The notes beneath the pieces are model-generated. The model was not told the origin of the DNA and made no database searches. It saw nothing but the letters and a program-made list of their open reading frames with translations. From Thermoplasmata archaeon (GTDB lineage Archaea; Thermoplasmatota; Thermoplasmata; GCA-020350865), in contig CP070726.1 in NCBI GenBank assembly GCA_020350865.1, positions 2,416,899 to 2,434,100 of the forward strand: a DNA stretch of 17,202 nt, in the 5' to 3' direction. Made by a program: the position numbers and the translations under genes. Positions 1-8,000 of this stretch are shown here, one piece after another. Positions within the stretch are counted from its first letter, which is position 1, and the number at the start of each line of letters is the position of its first letter.

Positions 1-2
1 AG

Positions 3-221
3 GAGGCCTTGACCGGGCTTCTAGCGGAGCTTGGCCACAACTTAGATCGGGCCCTGAAGGAGAAGGGCATCACCCAGCCCATCCAGCAGGTGACCAATAT
101 CACCATCAAGGACAGCATCGTGCAGAGAAGCAGCCTCCTCTTTGGAACGGGGGGCGAGGGTGATAGTAAGATAGAGGGGAGCGTGATACACAAATCCACA
201 CTTAAAAAGGATGAACAATGA
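3..221 (+). CDS. Partial gene: C-terminal tail of a solenoid/appendage-like paralogue
   Basis: The reading frame is open from the left edge and ends at TGA 219-221, so only the last 72 residues are present. The TTG at position 9 is an internal leucine codon, not a start. The sequence aligns without gaps to the ends of the two large proteins at 1936-5157 and 5315-7951: a LLAELGHNL helix, then the paired tail motif (IKDSIVQRS, then IEGSVIHKS). It is closer to the 1936 paralogue, which shares IEGSVIHKS, than to the 5315 paralogue, which has VEDSVVLKS. Stretches of the DNA are nearly identical to 5015-5125. The family therefore has at least three members in tandem here. The function is unknown; the tail probably does the same job in all three proteins. 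Confidence 0.85.
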   Translation, partial: EALTGLLAELGHNLDRALKEKGITQPIQQVTNITIKDSIVQRSSLLFGTGGEGDSKIEGSVIHKSTLKKDEQ

Positions 222-333
222 AATTGTAGGGTTATATAAGGTAGGATTTGATACTTTATTAAGTAAAAACTCTATTTAACATACATCATAACGTACAAAA
301 AACTTAAATATATGTACATTATGATGTACATTT
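222..333 (+). promoter_or_regulatory. Promoter and two operator-like sites of the AAA ATPase gene
   Basis: A TATA-like box (cttaaatata, 303-312) is centred about 27 bases before the ATG at 334, which fits an archaeal leaderless transcript. Between the box and the start lies a perfect inverted repeat at 313-330: tgtacat, four bases, atgtaca. Upstream at 282-297, tacatcataacgtaca is a near copy of the same site in the opposite orientation, with one mismatch (c for t at 292). Two copies flanking a TATA box suggest that a dimeric repressor blocks the promoter. Which protein binds is not visible; autoregulation by the ATPase is only a guess. Confidence 0.6.
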
Positions 334-1599
334 ATGAGGAAAGAAAAACTCGATGAATTCAATGAATGGTGGTATACAGGGGAAGTGCCAGAGGACCTAT
401 TAGAGGATTATAAAAGGCAGCTATTTTTTTCTGTTTGTCAAAATTTAAAGAAAAGGCAGATCCTGTCCATTGTGGGCCTGAGAAGAACGGGAAAAACCAC
501 CATCATGTATCAAATGATAGACCGCCTGCTTCAAAGGGATATAGAACCGGAAGATATATTGTACTTCTCCTTCGACGAGACAGTTGAAGGATTGGACGAA
601 GTGATATCCGCATACAGGGATATTCAGGTTCGGGACTTCAGAAAGAAAAGAGTGTACTTCTTTTTGGACGAGGTGCAGAAATTAAGAGGATGGCAGGATC
701 AGATCAAAAAATACTATGATCTTTATCCAAAAACAAAATTCGTTATAAGCGGATCGGGAAGCCTGTTTTTGGGAAAGCTGTCAAAGGAAACCCTTGCAGG
801 CAGGATCCATGAATTCTATCTGCCTACTTTATCATTTACGGAATTTCTCGAATTCAAAGGGATCAAACCAAAGCTATATGCACCAAAAATCAAACCAGAG
901 TTCACAGATTACATACAAAGGGGGGGCTTTCCGGAGGTTGTAACAGAGACGAACATGAAGGAGGTTCACAGATATATGAGATCAAGCGTCATAGATAAGA
1001 TAGTGTGGAGGGACATTCCACAGATCTCAGGAATAAGACACGTCGAACAGGCCCATCAATTACTGGAGGCAATAGCGATAAATCCAGGCATGGACATAAG
1101 CTATCCATCGCTTGCACAGAAGTTCGATGCCGACAGAAGGACAATGGCCAACTATGTGATGTGGTTGAAGGAGAGTTTCTTAATAAGACTTCTGGGCAAT
1201 TTTAGGAAAGGCACTGCAGTGCTGAGGAAAAATAGACGTGCATATCTTTTGGATACCGGAATAATCTCCGCCTTCAAACCAGTCACCGATGAGGCATTCT
1301 TCGGACGGATGGTCGAAAATGCGGTGATAAACGCCTTAGATGCAGAGGCCTTCTGGAGGAACAGATCTGAGGTGGATGCGGTCGTGAACAGCATCCCTGT
1401 AGAGGTAAAATATCAGGAGAAGATAATCAAAACCGATTTGAAAGGTGTAAAGGAGTTCATGAGGAAATTCAATGTCAAGAAAGGCTTTATTATAACCAAG
1501 GACAGCGAAGAAATGTTAGAGGTGGAGCATGGAAAGATATTTCTGATACCTGCATGGAAACTGTTGCTGAATCCAGAGGTAATAGAGACAATAATCTAA
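334..1599 (+). CDS. AAA+ ATPase with C-terminal DUF4143 (nuclease-like fold)
   Basis: A 421-residue protein of the large archaeal/bacterial family of AAA_14 plus DUF4143 ATPases. Walker A is GLRRTGKTT (48-56). Walker B is VYFFLDE (107-113). A sensor-like SGSGS (139-143) and a LAGR motif (154-157) follow. The middle holds a winged-helix-like segment. The C-terminus has EVDAV with D348, then PVEVKY with E357 and K359, the D...ExK arrangement of PD-(D/E)XK folds, so this family may contain a nuclease-like domain. The length is normal and the gene looks intact. Start 334 is placed by the TATA box 27 bases upstream. The gene appears more AT-rich than the paralogues on either side and interrupts their series, which suggests it arrived separately. 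The cellular role of the family is poorly known; toxin-antitoxin-like or mobile roles have been proposed. Confidence 0.85.
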   Translation: MRKEKLDEFNEWWYTGEVPEDLLEDYKRQLFFSVCQNLKKRQILSIVGLRRTGKTTIMYQMIDRLLQRDIEPEDILYFSFDETVEGLDEVISAYRDIQVRDFRKKRVYFFLDEVQKLRGWQDQIKKYYDLYPKTKFVISGSGSLFLGKLSKETLAGRIHEFYLPTLSFTEFLEFKGIKPKLYAPKIKPEFTDYIQRGGFPEVVTETNMKEVHRYMRSSVIDKIVWRDIPQISGIRHVEQAHQLLEAIAINPGMDISYPSLAQKFDADRRTMANYVMWLKESFLIRLLGNFRKGTAVLRKNRRAYLLDTGIISAFKPVTDEAFFGRMVENAVINALDAEAFWRNRSEVDAVVNSIPVEVKYQEKIIKTDLKGVKEFMRKFNVKKGFIITKDSEEMLEVEHGKIFLIPAWKLLLNPEVIETII

Positions 1600-1935
1600 T
1601 CGTTCAAGCAGATAAAACCTGTGTAAATCATTGACATGGATCACCCCTTTGCAATATCGGGTTTGGACACTCGAAAACAAAGAGGAGATAAAGGATGTTA
1701 GTTACTATCTTTAGTAACCAGCATTTATTCGAATGAGTTCGGTGTGGGCCATGTGGAAAGGTTTTTATTGGGGTAGTGTATTAATAAGCTGACGCAAGGT
1801 ACACTTAGACATGATGATAGGGGAAAGTCCATATGGGGGGTTGTACGAAAACGTTGAGTTCGATTTCCATAACCGTCCTGACAATCATCGTTTTACTTTC
1901 ATAAAAGACCGAAAAGAGGAAAACCGAACCAGGGA
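1600..1935. other. Intergenic region with orphan palindrome, TATA-like box and small ORF
   Basis: This 336-base gap holds no large gene. It contains a perfect 7-4-7 inverted repeat at 1701-1718, a T-rich TATA-like element (gtttttatt, 1761-1769) that could start the transcript of the gene at 1936, and an unusual 42-codon frame at 1811-1939. If transcription starts near 1790-1795, the leader before the big gene is about 140 bases long. Confidence 0.5.
1701..1718. promoter_or_regulatory. Orphan palindrome, operator-like
   Basis: The sequence is gttacta, four bases, tagtaac: a perfect inverted repeat with the same 7-4-7 geometry as the operator at 313-330 but a different sequence. No large gene begins right after it. 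It could be an operator left over from a lost ATPase-type gene, or a distal control site for the gene at 1936. I see no protein that would bind it. Confidence 0.4.
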
Positions 1936-1939
1936 ATGA
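1811..1939 (+). CDS. Possible 42-residue leader ORF overlapping the next start
   Basis: ATG 1811 opens a 42-codon frame (MMIGESPYGGLYENV...) that stops at TGA 1937-1939. The stop overlaps the first ATG of the large downstream gene (ATGA at 1936-1939), the classical arrangement for translational coupling. The peptide is hydrophilic with a basic and acidic C-terminal half, and has no signal peptide or membrane segment. The ribosome binding site is weak (aaggt about 10 bases upstream). It lies just after a TATA-like box at 1761-1769, so it would be the first frame on the transcript. I do not recognise the sequence, and a chance ORF of this size is quite possible. Confidence 0.3.
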   Translation: MMIGESPYGGLYENVEFDFHNRPDNHRFTFIKDRKEENRTRE

Positions 1940-4900
1940 GAATGTCCAAGAGGAAGACAAAAGAGCAAGCGAGCCCGTCGGAGGATTTAGCTGAAAGTGC
2001 GATCCTCGACCTGCAAACCAGGCAGGATAGGGAGAATGCCGAGGCTTCAATTGCTAGGGCAAGACAATTAACCGAGCATTGCAGATACCTAGACATAGTC
2101 GTTTTAAAAGCGGGCGAGCAGTTGGAATGCGCTCTTGAGAGATTTGAAGATGGTAACTATAAAGAATCTAAAAGGAAAGCCGACCAAGCGTTCAGCTCAG
2201 CGCTTCAGATAGAAGAGCAGTGGCAGGAGGCAAAGCCCTCCGTGGACTTAGCCAGGAACAAGAAGAGGGAACTGTTTATCTCGGGTGTGGAGATCGGTGA
2301 TGCGGACCCTCTCATCGATGAAATGGATGAGAAATTCGAGGCGGGGGATTACGGCGCGGCAAAGGAAATCGCAGACAGGGCCCTTGCGATAATAAATGAA
2401 ATAGAACATGCTTGGCAGGATGCCAAACCGTTAATCGATAAGGCCTTCTTCAAGTTCAAGGACCTTGCCCAAAAGGAAATCGTGTTTCCCGATGCGGAGC
2501 AGATGATGGGAGAGCTGACCGAAAAGCTCAACTGCGGTGACTATCCGGAAGCAAAGGAAATTGCAGACAGGGTGGTGGGCACTGCTGTGAAAATCGAGAA
2601 CTCATGGGAGGAGTCCAAGCTGTTTTTGGAAAAGGCCCATGACATCATGGAGGAGGTGAAGGAGCTGGGGGTGGCGGCAGAAAGTGCCGGGTCTGATTTG
2701 GCAGAGGCGGAAAAGGCGTTCCAGAGCGGCATCTATTCGACATCCAAGGAGCTGGCCGAAAGGGCCTTTACCACGGCAAATGCCGTGGAGAAGAGCTGGC
2801 GGAAGGCCAAGTCAGCCCTCAATATGGCCAAGGTGAAGGTGGAGGAGTGCACAACACAGGAGATCGTGTGCCTCAATGCAGAGGCCCTCTTCAAGGATGC
2901 ATGCGGGAAATTCGAGGCGGGAAATTACGAGGAGGCAAAGTCCCTGGCCTACAGTATACTGGATATGCTCGCCGAATCGGAAAAGGGCTGGGGGGAGGCA
3001 AGGCCCGCCCTAGAAAATGCGAAAAAGAAGGTTGAGGAACTGAAGGCTCAGAACGTGCACATCGCCCCTGCAGAAAACGATCTGGTAAAGGCCCAGGACA
3101 AGTACAACATAGGCAGCTATTTCGAGTCAAAGCAGATAGCCAAGGATGTGGAGAAATTAGCTTCGGAGGTGGAAAGGGCCTGGAAGGAGGCCCGGCTAAT
3201 GGTGGAAAAGGTGAAAAGGAAAATAGAGAGCCTGTATACACAGAATATCGTGTTCAAGGATTCCGATGTGCTGCTTGCAGAAATGAACGCAGAATACAAC
3301 CGCGGTAATTACGAGCAGTCAAAGAAAATGGCCGAGGAGGCATTCAGAACGGCCTCAGACATCGAGGGACAGTGGCAGGGAGCCAAAGAATCCATCACAG
3401 CGGCAAAGGAAGCCATTGCATCCGGCCTTTCCATGGGATTCCATCTGGCCCGAGCGGAAGAGGAGATGAGCAGGGCCGAAGAGCTCTACGAATCGGGGGA
3501 TTACACCGAATCGAGAAAAATCGCCCGGGAAGTGCTCCACAATGTAACGGAGGACGTAAACACGTACAGCGAGGTTCCCAAGGTCATCCAGGAAACCAAG
3601 GCCCTCATCGAGGATGCAAGGCAGAGGAATGTCCCCATTCCAGAGGAGCTTTTCGGCAACGCAATTTCCGCCTTTCAGAGCCAGAATTACGATGTGGCAT
3701 TGGATTTTGCCAAGGCCGCACAGCACAGCTTGGAAAAGGCATTTTCCCAGCAGAAGAAGGCCAGTGCAACCCTAAAAACGTGCTCCGAATCCATTGATAA
3801 AGCTGAACAATATATCTTCACCGACGAAGTCAAAAAAATGCTCGATGATGCTTACATGGCACTAGACAAGGGGGACTTTGACGGCTCCATCACCATGGCC
3901 AAGGGCTGCGAGGAGGAAACCCAACGGTTGATTCGGGAGGGTGAGCCCATTATATCTGTTGCCATACCCACGGAGAATATCCAGGCAAGGATCTTCAACA
4001 GATGCACCCTTACCGTAACCAACAACGGCAAGGTACATGCGAAGGACATTCATGTGGAATTTCAGGGCAAAATCGAAGTTGAAGGGCTCTCCACAATACC
4101 ATTTCTCAAGGCAAACAAGAGCGAGAATGTGGAATTTGCCCTCAAGGTGAACGCTGAAGGCAGCATACCCGTTAGAATTCTCGTAACCTGCGTCAATGTG
4201 GCAAACGAGAAACCCTACTCCACCTCGGAATCCACCTGGCTCAGTGTGGGTACGGCCGCACCACGGGTTGGGATCGCAGAGGCGAGGATCCTGAGGGAGA
4301 CCGAGTTCTTTCGGGGCTTCATCCGCATGAAGGTGGCTGTCCAAAACGATATGCCCTCTGTCATCACAGATGTGACGTTCAAGCCCATTGTGGACGAGAA
4401 GGTCTTCAGACTGAGCCACATCGAACCCGACTACATCATAAAATACGGCGAAATCCTGCTGGGCAACGTCAATCCCCGGGAGAAGAAGACGGTGGCCGTG
4501 TACTTCGACCCCATGATATGCACCACCTCGAACCTCAACGGCACCATCTCGTACAAGGACTCGAGAGGGAATTTCAGAACCGGGGTAATGAAGCCCAAAG
4601 AGGTCAACGTGATCTGCCCCATTTTCTTTACCGAGGACACTGCGAACCCCGCCATGCTTGTAAATCTGGTCAAAAACGTGCTGAAGCATCAGGACAGCAA
4701 GGTGTTCAACATTCCACAGGGTCTGCCTCCCACAAAGGCCTTCGAGATTACCAAGGAGGCCATACAGCAGAGGCACATAAAGTTCATCAGGGACTTCCAC
4801 CAGAAGTCTCCATACATTGCCGAGGCGTGGTACTACGGGATAACAAAGGTCAAGCAGTACCAGATGGTGATCAGATGCGATGTCAGGGAAGAAACCAACA

Positions 4901-5157
4901 GCATCCAGATATTTGTGGCAAGCTCGGATGAGAGGGCGCTGACCGGCCTTTTGGCAGAGCTGGGTCACAATCTGGAAAAGGCGCTGAAGGAGAAGGGGAT
5001 ATCCCAGCCCATTACACAGGTGACCAACATCACCATCAAGGACAGCATCGTGCAGAGGAGCAGCCTGCTCTTCGGTACAGAAGCTGAGGGTGAGACACGG
5101 ATAGAGGGGAGCGTTATACACAAATCTTCCTTAAAAAAACAGGAAAAAGAGGCCTGA
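1936..5157 (+). CDS. Giant 64-residue-repeat solenoid protein with appendage-like C-terminus
   Basis: A 1073-residue protein with no signal peptide or membrane helix, so probably cytoplasmic. A charged N-terminus (1-53) is followed by eight helical repeats of exactly 64 residues (54-565) and a degenerate helical stretch to about 665. Each repeat has the pattern A..[FY]..G[ND]Y..[SA]K..A, then IE..W..AK..L. Next come an Ig/CARDB-like domain (about 670-775, with VTNNGKVHAKDI), a second beta-sandwich (about 780-892), an alpha/beta domain (893-1010) and a tail with the paired IKDSIVQRS/IEGSVIHKS motif. It is colinear with the 5315 paralogue over the whole C-terminal 400 residues. ATG 1942 is an alternative start: aggga lies six bases before it but directly abuts 1936. 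The function is unknown. Architecture suggests a scaffold or adaptor. The exact biochemical role cannot be read from the sequence. Confidence 0.85.
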   Translation: MRMSKRKTKEQASPSEDLAESAILDLQTRQDRENAEASIARARQLTEHCRYLDIVVLKAGEQLECALERFEDGNYKESKRKADQAFSSALQIEEQWQEAKPSVDLARNKKRELFISGVEIGDADPLIDEMDEKFEAGDYGAAKEIADRALAIINEIEHAWQDAKPLIDKAFFKFKDLAQKEIVFPDAEQMMGELTEKLNCGDYPEAKEIADRVVGTAVKIENSWEESKLFLEKAHDIMEEVKELGVAAESAGSDLAEAEKAFQSGIYSTSKELAERAFTTANAVEKSWRKAKSALNMAKVKVEECTTQEIVCLNAEALFKDACGKFEAGNYEEAKSLAYSILDMLAESEKGWGEARPALENAKKKVEELKAQNVHIAPAENDLVKAQDKYNIGSYFESKQIAKDVEKLASEVERAWKEARLMVEKVKRKIESLYTQNIVFKDSDVLLAEMNAEYNRGNYEQSKKMAEEAFRTASDIEGQWQGAKESITAAKEAIASGLSMGFHLARAEEEMSRAEELYESGDYTESRKIAREVLHNVTEDVNTYSEVPKVIQETKALIEDARQRNVPIPEELFGNAISAFQSQNYDVALDFAKAAQHSLEKAFSQQKKASATLKTCSESIDKAEQYIFTDEVKKMLDDAYMALDKGDFDGSITMAKGCEEETQRLIREGEPIISVAIPTENIQARIFNRCTLTVTNNGKVHAKDIHVEFQGKIEVEGLSTIPFLKANKSENVEFALKVNAEGSIPVRILVTCVNVANEKPYSTSESTWLSVGTAAPRVGIAEARILRETEFFRGFIRMKVAVQNDMPSVITDVTFKPIVDEKVFRLSHIEPDYIIKYGEILLGNVNPREKKTVAVYFDPMICTTSNLNGTISYKDSRGNFRTGVMKPKEVNVICPIFFTEDTANPAMLVNLVKNVLKHQDSKVFNIPQGLPPTKAFEITKEAIQQRHIKFIRDFHQKSPYIAEAWYYGITKVKQYQMVIRCDVREETNSIQIFVASSDERALTGLLAELGHNLEKALKEKGISQPITQVTNITIKDSIVQRSSLLFGTEAEGETRIEGSVIHKSSLKKQEKEA
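2095..3630 (+). repeat. Eight tandem 192-base units encoding 64-residue repeats
   Basis: Protein repeats occupy residues 54-117, 118-181, 182-245, 246-309, 310-373, 374-437, 438-501 and 502-565 of the 1073-residue protein. Every unit is 64 residues with no insertion or deletion. A G[NDSI]Y turn falls at residues 20-22 and IE..W at about 39-43; these are strongest in units 1-7. The last unit has lost the tryptophan. The DNA copies are well diverged, so the length is held by selection on the protein, not by recent duplication. Confidence 0.8.
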
Positions 5158-5314
5158 GAGCCCCCATATATCCAATAAATTTTTATTTTATAGATGCATA
5201 TAAGGGTATAGACACTGGAAGGGGTAAAAGGTGAGGGGCGCAAAGTAGGAGTGAAAAAGGGCATGTGAAGGTGTATCGCAGGGTTTCAGTGGAAGACACA
5301 TCTGGGGCAGATTA
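5158..5314 (+). promoter_or_regulatory. Terminator-like T-rich tract and TATA-like box between paralogues
   Basis: A T-rich run at 5180-5190 (tttttatttta) lies 22 bases after the stop of the upstream gene and could end its transcript in the archaeal manner. Right after it, gcatataag (5197-5205) looks like a TATA box. That would give the next gene its own transcript with a leader of about 85 bases. The ribosome binding site before ATG 5315 is weak (tgggg about 10 bases upstream). Confidence 0.4.
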
Positions 5315-7951
5315 ATGTTCAAAAAGAAGGGAAAGCAGAAAAAACCGAAGCGGGACAAGGGTGCCGATCTTCGTGCACTGGAGAGGGACCGTGCAAGAAG
5401 GGCCATCGAAAAGGCAAAGATAAAAATCCAGGTGCAGAAGCAGGACGGTATCAATGTCGGGCGCATTTCTGCCCAGCTTGCCCATGCGCAGCTGCTCTAT
5501 AAGAACGGGGTGTACGGTCAGTCCCGGGAGATAGCTGATAGTATCTTATGGGTGGCAAGCGATATCCAGTCACGATGGGGGGAGGCCAAAACCGCCCTGG
5601 ACAAAGCCAAGCAGAGGATAGAGCAGGACAAGAAGAGAAACATCAATGTGAGCCACATCATGCCGCAGTTTCAGCAGGCAAATCGGCTGTTTTCCAACGG
5701 GGACTACACGAGGTCAAAGCAGATAGCCGAGAGCATTCTGTGGATGGCAAGTGATGTGGAGAGCCGATCTGAACCCGCCCTGACCGCCATCAGCAAAGCC
5801 AAGCAGAAGATCGCGGAGTACAGAAGGAAGAACATCAATGTGGAGCCCATTGTTGCCCAGCTTCAGCAGGCCGAGAAATACTATCAAAGCGGCAATTACA
5901 CCAAGGCCAGTGAGGTTGCTGAAAATGCCCTCTGGATGGCCAGCAGTGTTGAGGAGCTGTGGGAGCAGGCAAGAAATACCATCGAGGTCACTGGCATCGT
6001 TTTGGAGGCAAAAAAACAAAATAACATCAACGTGGACACCGTTCTCCCGCAACTTCAGCAGGCCAAGGTGCTCTTCGAAAAGGGCAATTATGCAGGCTCA
6101 AAGGAGATGGCAGAAAAGGCCTTTAAAGACGCAGGCGAAATCGAGGACCAGTGGCGGGAATCAAATGATGCCCTGTCCAGCACCTCCGAAAAGATAAAAG
6201 AAGCAATATCGAAGGGAATGCCGCTCACCCCCAAGATGGCCAAGGCAAAGAGGTTATTTTCGCAGGGAAAGTACAAGGAGGCCGAGGAGGTTGCATGGCA
6301 GATCCAAAGCGATTTGGTGGCTGCATTAAAAAAGTACGATAATGCATTTGAAGTGGTCGCAAAGGCAGAAGCGGCCTTCAAGGCACTAGGGGACGAGGGA
6401 ATCACGGTTGACCAGTCGTTTCTCAACGAAGTAAAAGAGGCTATCGAGAATCAGGAATACGACAAAGCCATGGCTCAGGCTGACACCATAATGGAGAAAG
6501 TGGAGGAATTGAAATTCAAATCCGATAAGGCCAAGGTCGTCATTCATACCTGCATGGAGGATCTGAAGATGGCGGAGCAGTACATTTTTGTGGACGACAT
6601 CAAAACCATGCTTGATGATGCCGCCGGTGCCATGCAGGAAGGCGAGTTTGACAAGGCGATTTCTCTGGCAAGAAACTGCGAGGACACGGCAGTGAGACTG
6701 GTTCAGTCGGGCAAACCCATCATCTCGATAGCCCTGCCCACGAACCTGCAGGCCAGGATCTTCAACAGATGCAAGATAACGGTGACCAATTCAGGCAAGG
6801 CCCATGCAGGTGATGTGGACATCCATCTATCGGGTAAGGTGGAAACAGACGGTCTCATTCCCATTCCCATGCTCAAGGCAAACGAGAGCATCGATTTGGA
6901 GTTCGCATTGAAATCTGATGTCGAGGGAAGCATACCCATAACAGTCACCGTGAACTGTATAAATATGGCAAGCGATGAGCCGGTCACATCCCAGGATTCG
7001 GCCTGGCTCAACATCGGCGAGATAGCGCCAGTTCAGTGGGAATCCGAGGTTAAGGTCCTGAGAGAAACCGAGTTCTTCAGGGGATTTGTCAGGATGAAGG
7101 TGGCTGTCCAAAATGGGATGCAGGCTGTGCTTACGGATGTGGCATTCAGGCTCATTTACGAGGACAAGATATTCAGGTTCAGCCACGTGGAACCCGATTA
7201 CATCATCAAGAACGGGGAGATTCAGCTGGGCAATGTCAATCCAAAGGAGAAGAAGACCGTGGCAATCTACTTGGACCCGCTGATCTGCACAGACACCAAT
7301 ATCGATGGGGCCGTTTCATACAAGGATGCAGGAGGGCATTTTAACACGACCACCATGAAACCCAAGGAGGTCAAGATCATATGCCCGATATTCTTCACCG
7401 AGGATACCGCAAATGTGGCCATGTTGATGAATCTGGTAAAGGAGGGCCTTCCCCATCAGGACAGCAAAGTGTTCAATATTCCCCTTGGAGTGGAGCCGGC
7501 CAAGGCCTTCGAGATAACCAAGGAGGCCATAGGCAAGCGTGACATCAAGCACATCCGTGATTACTGCCAGAAATATCCCTTTGTCAGCGAGGCTTGGTAC
7601 TACGGCGTCACAAAGGTGAAGAAGTACCAAATCGTGATCAGCTGCGACGTGGAGGAGGAGACCAACAGCATCAAGATATTTGCTGCAAGCTCCGATGAAA
7701 AGGCACTAACGGGCCTGCTTGCCGAATTGGGCCACAACCTGGAGACGGAAATGAAGGAAAAGGGCATTTCAGAGCCCATCCAGCAGATCACCAACATCAC
7801 CATAAAGGATACTATTATTCAACGCAGCAGCCTGCTCTTCGGCACCGAAGGGGAATGCGATATGAAAGTCGAGGACAGTGTGGTGCTGAAATCGAAACTG
7901 CAGGGGGGTAAGAAGGGGGCTCAAACCGATAGGGATACAACAAATATTTAA
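5315..7951 (+). CDS. Second 64-residue-repeat solenoid protein with appendage-like C-terminus
   Basis: An 878-residue paralogue of the preceding protein. It has a lysine/arginine-rich N-terminus (1-45, KKKGKQKKPKRDKG), then four exact 64-residue repeats (46-109, 110-173, 174-237, 238-301), each opening with INV. A degenerate helical part (302-466) follows. The Ig/CARDB-like domain is at about 467-570, the second beta-sandwich at 576-688, the alpha/beta platform-like domain at 689-806, and the tail motif at 829-860. From residue 482 on it matches its neighbour with a constant offset of 204, so the C-terminal module is gap-free while the repeat array has been shortened from eight to four. This pattern suggests the repeats act as a length-adjustable arm that presents a fixed binding head. 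The basic N-terminus could bind nucleic acid or lipid. No enzyme motif is visible. Confidence 0.85.
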   Translation: MFKKKGKQKKPKRDKGADLRALERDRARRAIEKAKIKIQVQKQDGINVGRISAQLAHAQLLYKNGVYGQSREIADSILWVASDIQSRWGEAKTALDKAKQRIEQDKKRNINVSHIMPQFQQANRLFSNGDYTRSKQIAESILWMASDVESRSEPALTAISKAKQKIAEYRRKNINVEPIVAQLQQAEKYYQSGNYTKASEVAENALWMASSVEELWEQARNTIEVTGIVLEAKKQNNINVDTVLPQLQQAKVLFEKGNYAGSKEMAEKAFKDAGEIEDQWRESNDALSSTSEKIKEAISKGMPLTPKMAKAKRLFSQGKYKEAEEVAWQIQSDLVAALKKYDNAFEVVAKAEAAFKALGDEGITVDQSFLNEVKEAIENQEYDKAMAQADTIMEKVEELKFKSDKAKVVIHTCMEDLKMAEQYIFVDDIKTMLDDAAGAMQEGEFDKAISLARNCEDTAVRLVQSGKPIISIALPTNLQARIFNRCKITVTNSGKAHAGDVDIHLSGKVETDGLIPIPMLKANESIDLEFALKSDVEGSIPITVTVNCINMASDEPVTSQDSAWLNIGEIAPVQWESEVKVLRETEFFRGFVRMKVAVQNGMQAVLTDVAFRLIYEDKIFRFSHVEPDYIIKNGEIQLGNVNPKEKKTVAIYLDPLICTDTNIDGAVSYKDAGGHFNTTTMKPKEVKIICPIFFTEDTANVAMLMNLVKEGLPHQDSKVFNIPLGVEPAKAFEITKEAIGKRDIKHIRDYCQKYPFVSEAWYYGVTKVKKYQIVISCDVEEETNSIKIFAASSDEKALTGLLAELGHNLETEMKEKGISEPIQQITNITIKDTIIQRSSLLFGTEGECDMKVEDSVVLKSKLQGGKKGAQTDRDTTNI
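5450..6217 (+). repeat. Four tandem 192-base units encoding 64-residue repeats
   Basis: Four protein units of exactly 64 residues at 46-301 of the 878-residue protein. The first three share LW[VM]AS and end in a basic linker before the next INV (KKRN, RRKN; the third has KQNN). These three resemble each other more than they resemble any unit of the neighbour gene, so they probably expanded within this gene. Confidence 0.8.
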
Positions 7952-8000
7952 TGCAAAAGAGCATAACTGGCAGTAAAATCGTAAAAAAGGGGGGAATGGC

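Noticed and set aside
2095..3630. Ordinary TPR array
   Set aside because: The period is exactly 64 residues, not 34, and the conserved positions do not match the TPR consensus, although the helices may pack in a similar way.
3862..5121. A 419-codon open frame on the minus strand inside the 1073-residue gene
   Set aside because: The sense frame shows clear repeat and domain conservation with a paralogue. The antisense product has no recognisable motif and follows from codon bias of the sense gene.
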